This document shows, in pieces, positions 1-7,115 of a DNA stretch of 21,287 nt. The notes below the pieces were generated by a model, which was not told the DNA's origin, did not search any database, and was given only the letters and a program-made list of their open reading frames with translations. Within the stretch, counting starts at the first letter, position 1, and each line of letters begins with the position of its first letter. The translations under genes and the position numbers were made by a program. Source of the stretch: JAWUXM01 sp034111325 (GTDB lineage Bacteria; Pseudomonadota; Alphaproteobacteria; Rickettsiales; JABIRX01); NCBI GenBank assembly GCA_034111325.1, contig JAWUXM010000028.1, forward strand, positions 1 to 21,287, given 5' to 3'.

Positions 1-23
1 CTAAACATAAATAATAGCACAAA

Positions 24-878
24 ATGTCTTTCGCAGATTTTATTAAAAAATTCAAACGTGAATATCGCAAAAAGGATTTGGTCAATGTAATTCGCCTACA
101 AGGTGTAATTGGCAAGGTTAGCAGCTTCTCTAGTGGCTTGACCTATGAAAATACTGATTTTATTGAAACTGCGTTTAAATCCAAAAAACTCAAAGCCATT
201 GCCTTAATCATCAATTCACCGGGTGGCTCGCCTGTGCAATCTGAATTGATCTATAAAAACATCAAACAACTCGCCGAAAAGAAACATGGCAAGAAAATCC
301 CAATCATTGCTTTTTGTGAAGATGTTGCTGCAAGTGGCGGTTATTTCCTCGCCTGCTCCGCTGATGAGATTTACGCTTCCAACTCTTCAATTATCGGCAG
401 TATAGGCGTTATTTCATCTGGCTTTGGCTTTACTGAGGTGATTAAAAAACTAGGTATTGAACGCCGCATAATTTCACAAGGCAAAAATAAATCGACGCTT
501 GACCCATTCCTCGCGAGCAAGAAGGAAGATGTTGAAATCATCAAATCCATTCAAAAAGACATTCATGAAGGGTTTAAGGATATTGTGAAAGACAGCCGCC
601 AAAAAAGGCTCAAAGGCTCTGATGATGAAATTTTTAATGGTAAATTCTGGTCAGGCAAGCAAGCATTAGAGCTTGGTTTAATCGACGGCATTGGCGATGT
701 AAAATCTATCATGAAAGAAAAATTCGGTAAGAAAATTCGCTTTAAGAATATCACTCCTGCAAAAGGCTTCTTCAAGAAAAAGTTTGGCATCTCAGAAAAT
801 AGATTTGCTATTATTGGTGATGTTATTTATACAAAGCTACGTGAATATTCCATCTGGGAGCGGTTTAATATAGAATAG
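24..878 (+). CDS. sppA: S49-family serine peptidase (SppA-like), 284 aa
   Basis: Probable signal-peptide peptidase-type protease that uses a Ser/Lys dyad to cleave peptides near the membrane. Visible motifs are the oxyanion-type stretch INSPGG (63-68), the nucleophile motif AASGGY with Ser104, and GKNKS with Lys156. The 52-residue Ser-Lys spacing equals that of Bacillus SppA (Ser147/Lys199), so I read Lys156 as the general base. The C-terminal part (FNGKFWSGKQALELGLID, 204-221) is also typical of the family. The N-terminus is short and highly charged, with no signal peptide or membrane anchor, unlike classical SppA. The in-frame codon TAG at 15-17 makes ATG24 the first possible ATG. No clear Shine-Dalgarno is seen. 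It opens the plus-strand gene string within this window; anything upstream is cut off. Family assignment is firm; the in vivo substrate is unknown. Confidence 0.9.
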   Translation: MSFADFIKKFKREYRKKDLVNVIRLQGVIGKVSSFSSGLTYENTDFIETAFKSKKLKAIALIINSPGGSPVQSELIYKNIKQLAEKKHGKKIPIIAFCEDVAASGGYFLACSADEIYASNSSIIGSIGVISSGFGFTEVIKKLGIERRIISQGKNKSTLDPFLASKKEDVEIIKSIQKDIHEGFKDIVKDSRQKRLKGSDDEIFNGKFWSGKQALELGLIDGIGDVKSIMKEKFGKKIRFKNITPAKGFFKKKFGISENRFAIIGDVIYTKLREYSIWERFNIE

Positions 879-886
879 AGGTTCAA

Positions 887-1816
887 ATGAAACTAACAAA
901 AAAAGTCAAAGATATTTTAAGCCATTATGGCAGTGATAATCCTGGCACACGCAGCAATCTTGCTCGTATTCTAATGACAGGTAAGTTAGCTGGCACAGGC
1001 AAAATGATCATTCTACCAGTTGATCAAGGTTTTGAACATGGCCCAGCAAGAAGCTTCGCCGCAAACCCAGAAGCTTACGATCCTGAATATCACTTCAAAC
1101 TCGCAATTGATGCAGGTCTTAACGCATATGCAGCGCCACTTGGCATGTTAGAATGCGCCGCTGATAAATATGCAGGTTCAATTCCTACGATTCTTAAAGT
1201 AAATAGCTCAAATTCTCTTGCCCGTGAAAAAGACGCACCTCATCAAGCAGTAACTTCTTCAGTGAAAGATGCATTGCGCCTTGGCTGTTCTGCAATTGGC
1301 TTTACAATTTACCCAGGTTCTGACGCAATTTTTGACATGATGGAAGAAATCAAAGAAATGGCAGCGGAAGCAAAAGCACATGGCTTAGCCGTGGTGATCT
1401 GGTCTTATGCACGTGGTGGCAATCTATCTAAAGAAGGTGAAACTGCAGTGGATATTATAGCATATGCAGCACATATGGCGGCTTTGCTCGGCGCACACAT
1501 AATTAAGGTTAAATGCCCTACTGATTATCTTGAACTTGCAGAAGCGAAAAAAGTCTATATCGAAAAGAAAATTCCTATCGCTACTTTAAAAGAAAGAATC
1601 GCCCACATTAAACAATGTACTTTTGACAGTAAAAGAATCTTAGTTTTCTCTGGCGGAGCAGCAAAATCCACTGAAGCATTATATGATGAAGTTCGCGCAA
1701 TTCGTGACGGCGGAGGTAACGGTTCAATTATCGGACGTAACTCCTTCCAGCGCCCACGCGATGAAGCTTTAGCTATGCTTAAAGACTTAACTGACATCTA
1801 TTTAAATAAAAAATAA
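887..1816 (+). CDS. fbaB: Class I fructose-bisphosphate aldolase (DhnA/FbaB type), 309 aa
   Basis: Reversibly cleaves fructose 1,6-bisphosphate to dihydroxyacetone phosphate and glyceraldehyde 3-phosphate in glycolysis/gluconeogenesis, through a Schiff-base lysine and no metal. The sequence is the archaeal/bacterial DhnA fold: PVDQGFEHGP (44-53), TIYPGS (140-145, with the likely acid/base Tyr142), AHIIKVKCP (203-211, containing the Schiff-base lysine, Lys207 or Lys209), FSGG (254-257) and IGRNSFQRP (282-290) for phosphate binding. A Shine-Dalgarno AGAGG at 877-881 overlaps the preceding stop and sits 5 nt before ATG887. It is tightly coupled to the peptidase gene upstream, and thiE begins on the base after its stop. 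The protein is shorter than E. coli FbaB (about 350 aa) but has all the core motifs. Confidence 0.93.
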   Translation: MKLTKKVKDILSHYGSDNPGTRSNLARILMTGKLAGTGKMIILPVDQGFEHGPARSFAANPEAYDPEYHFKLAIDAGLNAYAAPLGMLECAADKYAGSIPTILKVNSSNSLAREKDAPHQAVTSSVKDALRLGCSAIGFTIYPGSDAIFDMMEEIKEMAAEAKAHGLAVVIWSYARGGNLSKEGETAVDIIAYAAHMAALLGAHIIKVKCPTDYLELAEAKKVYIEKKIPIATLKERIAHIKQCTFDSKRILVFSGGAAKSTEALYDEVRAIRDGGGNGSIIGRNSFQRPRDEALAMLKDLTDIYLNKK

Positions 1817-2437
1817 TTGTCTCGCCTCTACATAATCTCCCCAGAAAAAATTGATGCTAATTTTGCTAATTCACTCAAATTAGCATTATCTGGCGGTGAT
1901 ATTGCTTATTTTCAACTACGCCTGAAAAATATTGATGATGAATCCCTCATTCAATATTGCGAACAGCTTTATCCAATTTGCCAAAAATACGGCGTAAAAT
2001 TCTTACTCAATGATTACAGCCATTTAATCGGTAAAGCTCCCTTAGATGGCGTCCATATTGGTCAATTTGATGGCACAGTTGCACAAATTCGGCAACACCA
2101 CCCAGATATTATAATCGGTTCTAGCTGCTATGATGATGCAGAACGTGCAAGGAAATGTGCCACTGATGGTGCTAATTATGTTGCATTTGGCGCATTCTTC
2201 CCAACAAAGACCAAAATCACCACCGCCAGACCAAAAATTGAGATATTGGAACAATGGAAAGAAAACTCACAAACACCCGTTGCAGCAATTGGTGGACTTA
2301 ACCCAGAAAATTGCTTGCCCATGGCAAAAGCTGGCGCAGATTTCATTTGTGCGGTCTCTTATATTTGGCAACATCAACAAAGCCCTAAACATGCGGTAGA
2401 AGAATTTAATCGTGCTTTACAAAGTTTTAGGAACTGA
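1817..2437 (+). CDS. thiE: Thiamine-phosphate synthase family protein (ThiE), 206 aa
   Basis: TIM-barrel enzyme expected to join hydroxymethylpyrimidine diphosphate to the thiazole phosphate, giving thiamine phosphate. Family motifs are present in order: RLYIISPE (strand 1, 3-10), FQLRLK (32-37), FLLNDY (62-67), DGVHIGQ (77-83), IIGSS (99-103), FGAFFPTKTK (124-133), AIGGL (157-161) and ADFICAVSYIW (174-184). The start is TTG at 1817-1819, directly after the aldolase stop TAA (TAATTG). The stop is in the same frame, so no earlier start is possible. There is no later in-frame Met before strand 1. No other thiamine genes are in the window, so it may serve salvage or a dispersed pathway. The GAFFPT loop differs slightly from the usual GPxFxT, leaving a TenI-like relative as the alternative. 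Confidence 0.85.
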   Translation: MSRLYIISPEKIDANFANSLKLALSGGDIAYFQLRLKNIDDESLIQYCEQLYPICQKYGVKFLLNDYSHLIGKAPLDGVHIGQFDGTVAQIRQHHPDIIIGSSCYDDAERARKCATDGANYVAFGAFFPTKTKITTARPKIEILEQWKENSQTPVAAIGGLNPENCLPMAKAGADFICAVSYIWQHQQSPKHAVEEFNRALQSFRN

Positions 2438-2474
2438 TATAAGCCAAGCCGCTTACAATCATATAAACGAACAT

Positions 2475-3038
2475 ATGCTAAATACTAATTCAGTACGCGT
2501 TGGAAATGTTATAAAATTCAACGGCAAACCATGCGTTGTACTTAAAACTCAACATACAAAACCCGGAAAAGGCGGTGCCTTTGTACAAATGGAGCTTAAA
2601 GATATAATTGCTGGCACAAAATATAATGAGCGCTTTCGTTCAGAAGATAAGGTCGAAAAATTATCGGTTGATTCCACAAAGTATCAATATCTCTATAATG
2701 ATGGCGACCAGTATCACTTTATGGATAATGATACTTACGAACAAATCACCCTGAATAAAGAGGATATCACCCCTGAGAAAGCAGCGTTTCTAGTAGAACA
2801 AATGATTGTTACCGTTGAATCTTGCGACGACAAACATATCGGCGTTGTCCTACCTGATACAATTATTGTTGAAGTTGCTGATACTGAAGCAGTAGTTAAA
2901 GGGCAATCCGCCTCCTCATCCTTTAAACCTGCAACGCTGACAAACGGCGTTAAAATCATGGTTCCACCTTTTGTAAATGCTGAGGAAAAAGTCCTAATTA
3001 AAAGTGAAGATCTAACCTATATTGAAAGGGCAAAATAA
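2475..3038 (+). CDS. efp: Translation elongation factor P, 187 aa
   Basis: EF-P binds between the ribosomal P and E sites and relieves stalling at polyproline stretches. The domain-I loop TKPGKGGAF carries Lys32, equivalent to the modified Lys34 of E. coli EF-P. The KOW-like N-domain (residues 1-60) and two OB domains follow, including GVVLPDTIIVEV, usual for the family. I chose ATG2475 because MLNTNSVRVGNVIKFNG aligns with known EF-P N-termini and gives 187 residues, the usual length. An in-frame upstream start at 2412 would overlap thiE and add 21 non-homologous residues. It lies 37 nt after thiE, and its stop overlaps the next start (TAATG). Which enzyme modifies Lys32 cannot be told from this window. 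Confidence 0.95.
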   Translation: MLNTNSVRVGNVIKFNGKPCVVLKTQHTKPGKGGAFVQMELKDIIAGTKYNERFRSEDKVEKLSVDSTKYQYLYNDGDQYHFMDNDTYEQITLNKEDITPEKAAFLVEQMIVTVESCDDKHIGVVLPDTIIVEVADTEAVVKGQSASSSFKPATLTNGVKIMVPPFVNAEEKVLIKSEDLTYIERAK

Positions 3039-3757
3039 TGCATGAAGACGCTCTAGCTAACATTGTCAGCAACGCCCTACGCAAGATTGAAAATAAAATT
3101 TTACGGGACTTTAAGGAGATCTCCTTCCTACAAAACTCACAAAAAGGCGCACAAAGTTTTGCTTTAAGGACTTACGACTATATCGCAAAAACCCTATATG
3201 AAGAGCTAAAAAAAGCACGTCCTGCTTTTGGTTTTATCATTAATGATGAGTTAGTGGCAGCGCCAAAAGATGAATGTACCTCTAGCTTTATCATGCAACC
3301 GATTGATGGTTTTGATAATTTTGCCCATGGTATCAATTTTTTTGCTACAACTATTGCAGTAAAAGATGGCGAGAACATCACTGCTTATTTCCTTGCCAAC
3401 CCAGTTGAAAATATCTTTTTAAGTGTTGATAAGGGTGGCGCATTTCTTGACCATAATCGTATAAAACCTTCTCAAAGAACTAATCTTGATGATTGCATAA
3501 TTGCTACAAACATGGAAATTCCTAACGTCAGAACCTTCTATACTGGTTGCTTATCGATGGAAATTCTCTATTTTTCTTGTGGTCGTTTAGATAGCTGCGT
3601 TTACAAAGATATTAACATTAAAGATTTTTCCACTATAAATCTGCTTATTAAAAAATCTGGCGCGGTAGTTGAAGAATTTGGTAAAAACAAAATCATGATA
3701 TCAACTCACTCTTTGCATAAAACATTAAGCAGTTTACTAAAAAATGAAAAAAGTTAA
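3038..3757 (+). CDS. Inositol monophosphatase-family protein with altered metal site, 239 aa
   Basis: Member of the FIG/IMPase/SuhB fold, whose enzymes hydrolyse sugar or inositol phosphates with Mg2+. The signature region reads FIMQPIDGFDNFAHG (84-98), where the canonical form is DPIDGTTNF. The first Asp metal ligand is Gln87 and the first Thr is Phe92, while Asp90 remains. The C-terminal region GCLSMEILYFSCGRLDSC (170-187) followed by KDFSTINLLIKKSGAVV (195-211) matches the usual GS-AALDLCYVACGRLD...WDxAAG-xxxxEAGG pattern, with Asp196 retained and the Trp replaced by Lys. Glu71 in NDE may be the remaining acidic ligand. The 239-residue length is slightly short for the family (about 260). 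ATG overlaps the efp stop, and the 3' end overlaps argC by 14 nt. It may be catalytically impaired, have a changed substrate, or act as a SuhB-like regulatory protein. Confidence 0.8.
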   Translation: MHEDALANIVSNALRKIENKILRDFKEISFLQNSQKGAQSFALRTYDYIAKTLYEELKKARPAFGFIINDELVAAPKDECTSSFIMQPIDGFDNFAHGINFFATTIAVKDGENITAYFLANPVENIFLSVDKGGAFLDHNRIKPSQRTNLDDCIIATNMEIPNVRTFYTGCLSMEILYFSCGRLDSCVYKDINIKDFSTINLLIKKSGAVVEEFGKNKIMISTHSLHKTLSSLLKNEKS

Positions 3758-4769
3758 AGCCATAATAATTGGCGCGAGCGGTTATACAGGCGTTGAATTA
3801 GTTAGGTTATTACTAAATCACCCTAATGTTGAGATTATTGCTTTAGGCGGAGATTCTAGCGCTGGCAAAAATTTAGGAGAGCTATTCCCCCACCTTACTA
3901 ATCAAGAATTACCACAAATTCAAATAATCTCTGATCTAAACTTCAGCAAAGCTGACGTGGTTTTTACTTGCCTGCCACATGGTACAACTCACGAAATCGC
4001 GCAAAATATTTCTTCCAAAGTTAAAATCATCGATCTTTCAGCTGACTTTAGAATTAGCGACATCAAAACTTATGAAAAATGGTATAACGTTAAACACAGC
4101 GCTGGTGAGCTCCAGAAAAAAGCCGTATATGGCCTTACCGAATTTGCACGGAAAGCAGTTAAAAAAGCTAGGTTAGTCGCTTGCCCAGGCTGTTACCCAA
4201 CTTCTGTGTTACTACCTTTAATACCTCTATTAGAAAAGAAACTAATCAAACAATCAATTTTAATAGATAGTAAATCTGGTATTAGCGGTGCAGGAAGATC
4301 AAGCAACATCAGTAACTTATACACTGAGTCCAATGAAGCAGTTAAAGCATATTCTGTTTCTAATCATCGGCATATTGCAGAAATTGAGCAAAGCCTAAAT
4401 GAAGCATCCACAACAAAAATCACAATAGAGTTTATCACCAACTTAGTTCCTATGAATAGAGGGATTATCTCCTCTATCTTTGTACAAGGAGATTACGCTA
4501 AAATTAGAAAACAGCTCGAGAAAACCTTTGAAAAAGAAACTTTTGTAACTGTTACGAAAGAAGGTTACCAACCTTCAACAAAAGATGTCTATGCTACAAA
4601 TAACTGCTTTATTAGCATTTTTAAAGGCAGAAGCGCTGGTCAAGTGATCATCATTTCAACCATTGATAATCTAATTAAAGGCGCATCAGGACAAGCCGTA
4701 CAGAATATGAACGTCATGTTCGGCATAAAAGAAGAAACCTCCATAGAAGCAACTCCAATTTTCCCATGA
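3744..4769 (+). CDS. argC: N-acetyl-gamma-glutamyl-phosphate reductase, 341 aa
   Basis: Catalyses NADPH-dependent reduction of N-acetyl-glutamyl 5-phosphate to the semialdehyde, the third step of arginine/ornithine synthesis, in the cytoplasm. The N-terminal Rossmann motif is GASGYTG (10-16). The catalytic cysteine is Cys150 in CPGCYPT (147-153), with SKSGISGAGR (176-185) and SNHRHIAEI (206-214; catalytic His in HRH) following. The C-terminal KGASGQAVQNMN (312-323) is diagnostic. The length (341) is normal. The start overlaps the IMPase-like gene by 14 nt and the stop overlaps the next gene as ATGA, so translation is probably coupled. No other arginine genes are nearby, so the rest of the pathway, if present, is elsewhere. 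Confidence 0.95.
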   Translation: MKKVKAIIIGASGYTGVELVRLLLNHPNVEIIALGGDSSAGKNLGELFPHLTNQELPQIQIISDLNFSKADVVFTCLPHGTTHEIAQNISSKVKIIDLSADFRISDIKTYEKWYNVKHSAGELQKKAVYGLTEFARKAVKKARLVACPGCYPTSVLLPLIPLLEKKLIKQSILIDSKSGISGAGRSSNISNLYTESNEAVKAYSVSNHRHIAEIEQSLNEASTTKITIEFITNLVPMNRGIISSIFVQGDYAKIRKQLEKTFEKETFVTVTKEGYQPSTKDVYATNNCFISIFKGRSAGQVIIISTIDNLIKGASGQAVQNMNVMFGIKEETSIEATPIFP

Positions 4770-5317
4770 AACCACTTATTCGTGAATATAACGGCACATA
4801 CCCAACCATAGCAAAAGATGCACTGATTGCTGAAAATGCTGTTATTACTGGCGATACGCATATTGGCAAAAAAACTAATATTTGGTATGGCTGCGTAATT
4901 CGCGGTGATTTGGCACCTATACGAATTGGTGACGGTACAAATGTACAAGATGGCACAATTATTCATGTATCACGCCCGAGCCACCCAACAAACAAATCGG
5001 GCGCTGAAGGTGGCCCTTGCATAATCGGCAAAGGAGTTACTATCGGACATCTAGCCCTACTCCATGCCTGCGTGATTGAAGATTATGCCTTTATCGGGAT
5101 GAAAGCTTTGGTGATGGATATGGCAAAAGTTGAAAGCCATGCAATGGTTGCAGCTGGCGCAGTTATCACCCCAGGTAAAACTATAAAATATGGTGAGATC
5201 TGGGCTGGAAACCCCGGAAAGCTATTCCGCAAACTCAGCGAAGAAGAAATGCGCTACATCAAAACTTCAGAATCTAACTACATCAAATTGGCGGAGGAAT
5301 ATTTTGGCAAACCTTAG
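4766..5317 (+). CDS. Gamma-class carbonic anhydrase-like hexapeptide-repeat protein, 183 aa
   Basis: Left-handed beta-helix protein of the YrdA/PaaY/CaiE group. Hexapeptide repeats run from about residue 18 to 140 (for example AENAVITGDTHIG, GDGTNVQDGTIIH, GPCIIGKGVTIGH, SHAMVAAGAVITPG), followed by a C-terminal helix after GNPGK. Three histidines, His67 (TIIHV), His95 (IGH) and His100 (LLH), are in the positions that bind zinc between subunits of the trimer in gamma-carbonic anhydrases, so CO2 hydration or a related metal-dependent role is plausible. The group also contains proteins of unproven activity. The start overlaps the argC stop (ATGA). The stop TAG at 5315-5317 overlaps the stop of the converging minus-strand gene. 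Confidence 0.88.
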   Translation: MKPLIREYNGTYPTIAKDALIAENAVITGDTHIGKKTNIWYGCVIRGDLAPIRIGDGTNVQDGTIIHVSRPSHPTNKSGAEGGPCIIGKGVTIGHLALLHACVIEDYAFIGMKALVMDMAKVESHAMVAAGAVITPGKTIKYGEIWAGNPGKLFRKLSEEEMRYIKTSESNYIKLAEEYFGKP

Positions 5318-5654
5318 AACTTCTTAAAGGTGAAAAAGGCAGCGAGGATCATAAATCCAAAACCAACAAAATGATTCCACTTCATCGCCTCACCTAAATA
5401 TAAAACTGAAAATACCACAAAAACCACCAGAGTAATAATTTCCTGCATGATTTTGAGCTCTGCAGCTGAAAGCACCGAATGACCTATCCTATTTGCTGGC
5501 ACTTGGAACATATATTCAAATAGCGCAATCCCCAACTGATAAAGATGACTATTAATAAAGGTGTGGATTTAAATTTTAAATGACCATACCAAGCAAAAGT
5601 CATAAAGATATTTGAGATAACTAAAAGCCCAACAGCACTAATTACAGGATTCAT
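5314..5654 (-). pseudogene. DMT/DUF486 small membrane protein gene, broken by one missing base
   Basis: Homologous to the DUF486/COG3169 family of about 115-residue, four-helix membrane proteins of the drug/metabolite transporter group. No substrate is established. Reading from ATG 5654-5652 gives 42 residues, starting MNPVISAVGLLVISNIF and ending FISWG. The rest of the family sequence (IALFEYMFQVPANRIGH..., ending TFKKF) continues in another frame from about 5530. The break is at the run GGGG on the minus strand (5533-5530): one extra base there restores a single 113-residue protein. The second part alone is open from a TTG at 5535-5533 (73 aa). The gene lies 7 nt after the LicD-type gene and converges with the carbonic anhydrase gene, sharing 4 bp. 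It is either a young pseudogene or the product of a sequencing/assembly indel. Confidence 0.8.
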
Positions 5655-5661
5655 TACTGAC

Positions 5662-6383
5662 CTAGTTTTGTTTGTTTTTGAGTGTAAGGTGTTGCAAATA
5701 TCTTAGAGTCTTCTTAATAATGATGATTAGCAATATGTCAATTCTATAAAATGGTTTTGATTTATATGGCATAAAAAATTTTACAAGCAAAATTATAAAT
5801 CTGCCCCTGATCATAAATGGCTTATGCTTCCAAATAATAGTTTTATACTCAAGCCCTTTCTGCAAAGGTATTTTCCAATTGGGTCCGTAAAGGAATTTAC
5901 AAATCTGATCTGGATTATTCGGCATTTTAATTTTTACACCAAAATATTCCGCTATCGTGGTAGGAAATATAAATTCTTTAGGAATATGCATTGCAAAGCT
6001 TTGGTGATCTACACAACCAAAGAAGTTCCATCTTTCGATAACAAACGGTTTATCCCGCGGATTCTCATAGAAATAGAAATCCACGTAAGTCTTGATATCA
6101 CCTTGTGGTCTTGTGGTCTTGTTGCCTGTAAAAAGAAGGGGGTGGAATTCTCACCTCTGGTAAGATCAATATCAAACTGAGAATCTTTTAGTATGTTAAT
6201 GACTCCTGCTCTATGCCTCATCTCCAAGAGAAAATCAATATCATCATCATTCTTAATAATATCGCCTTCCCTATTCAGCCCCAGAAGAGTACCAAAAAAA
6301 ACACAATGATCGATATCCTTAAGTAATTTTGTGATATCAACAAGATTACGTCTATTAAGCTTTGCTGGAACTGGATCAAGCAT
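5662..6383 (-). pseudogene. LicD-type (fukutin-like) transferase gene, frameshifted by an 8-bp tandem duplication
   Basis: The LicD family includes enzymes that transfer phosphocholine or related groups to surface glycans. The N-terminal part (ATG 6383-6381) shows FFGTLLGLNREGDIIKN (29-45) and DDDID (46-50), the family's nucleotidyltransferase-like core. That frame leaves homology after residue 91. The sequence resumes in another frame as GDIKTYVDFYFYENPRDKP and runs through a hydrophobic/basic C-terminus to TAG at 5664-5662. At the switch the unit TTGTGGTC (plus strand) occurs twice in tandem (6103-6110, 6111-6118). Removing one copy gives a continuous 237-residue frame joining ATRPQ to GDIKTY. 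The gene starts 16 nt after the methyltransferase stop. The acceptor and transferred group are unknown. It could be a pseudogene or a slipped-strand on/off gene. Confidence 0.82.
6103..6118. repeat. 8-bp tandem duplication TTGTGGTC x2 in the LicD-type gene
   Basis: Two perfect adjacent copies of TTGTGGTC, followed by a partial third (TTGT, 6119-6122). It lies exactly where the reading frame of the LicD-type gene switches. Eight bases are not a multiple of three, so a single copy restores the frame. The form is typical of replication slippage. Confidence 0.9.
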
Positions 6384-6399
6384 GTAAATTATTATAGAA

Positions 6400-7041
6400 C
6401 TAAGCGATTTTTAAAATTAATCTTGCCACATAAGCATCTTCAGTTTTATATTTAGCAAAACCATAACCTTGCTCACAATATTCAATAGACATTCCTTTAT
6501 CTAACACCCTTTGCTTAAAGTCATTTAAATTAATAAAACGCCTATAATGCTTGGGTTCTACCTTTTGCTGACTTTCATCTTCGCTAGTTCGAAACTCCAA
6601 AAAAATTAACCCACCACTTTGACCAACATCACAACAAAAATTTAAAAAATTTTCCTCTACACTCTCATCAATCGCATGCAAAAAGAATCTTGAATAAATA
6701 GTAAATTCTCTACCTAACTCCTGCAAAGCTTCTTTAGATTTTTGACAATTACTTGGTTCTGCAAAATCCACTATTTGAAACGTGGTCTCCTGCAAAGCTA
6801 GGCTTTTCGCTTGTTTTTTACATGATTTAACCGCCTCATTTGAGCCATCCAAACCAATTACACTCTTGCCATATCTTGCAAAAAATAATGAATCCCTACC
6901 ATTACCACAACCACAATCAATGATAGTTGCTGTATAAGGCATTTCATTAAGGCAAAATGCTGCAAATTGTGAAGGATATAATGATTTTGTAGACTCCTCG
7001 GCATAATGAGCCTCCCAATATTTTATAGTATCCACTTTCAC
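6400..7041 (-). CDS. Class I SAM-dependent methyltransferase, 213 aa
   Basis: Rossmann-fold methyltransferase. Motif I is IIDCGCGNGRDSLFFA (40-55), the acidic residue ending strand 2 is Asp65 (IGLDGS), and a post-motif strand GGLIFLEFR (143-151) is present. The N-terminus KYWEAHYAEE...YPSQFA is of the kind seen in small TehB/UbiE-like methyltransferases. The substrate cannot be read from sequence. Its position just before a LicD-type transferase gene suggests modification of a surface glycan or its precursor (inference). The start is GTG at 7041-7039, immediately preceded by an in-frame TAA, so no earlier start is possible; no good Shine-Dalgarno is seen. A TATAGT box lies 6 nt before GTG, which would give an almost leaderless transcript if used. 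It is 74 nt downstream of rplQ. The frame is intact, unlike the next two genes. Confidence 0.82.
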   Translation of the reverse strand: MKVDTIKYWEAHYAEESTKSLYPSQFAAFCLNEMPYTATIIDCGCGNGRDSLFFARYGKSVIGLDGSNEAVKSCKKQAKSLALQETTFQIVDFAEPSNCQKSKEALQELGREFTIYSRFFLHAIDESVEENFLNFCCDVGQSGGLIFLEFRTSEDESQQKVEPKHYRRFINLNDFKQRVLDKGMSIEYCEQGYGFAKYKTEDAYVARLILKIA

Positions 7042-7115
7042 TTAATCACTATATTTTGAATTTTGAGTAAAAATCTGAGGCTATTTGCGAAAAAGAATAC
7101 AAAAAGACTAGATTT

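Noticed and set aside
2412..2474. An upstream in-frame start would lengthen EF-P by 21 residues
   Set aside because: It overlaps thiE, and the extra residues do not resemble EF-P; ATG2475 gives the normal 187 aa.
5824..6180. A plus-strand open frame of 118 codons opposite the LicD-type gene
   Set aside because: The minus strand carries recognisable LicD family sequence here; the plus frame has none.
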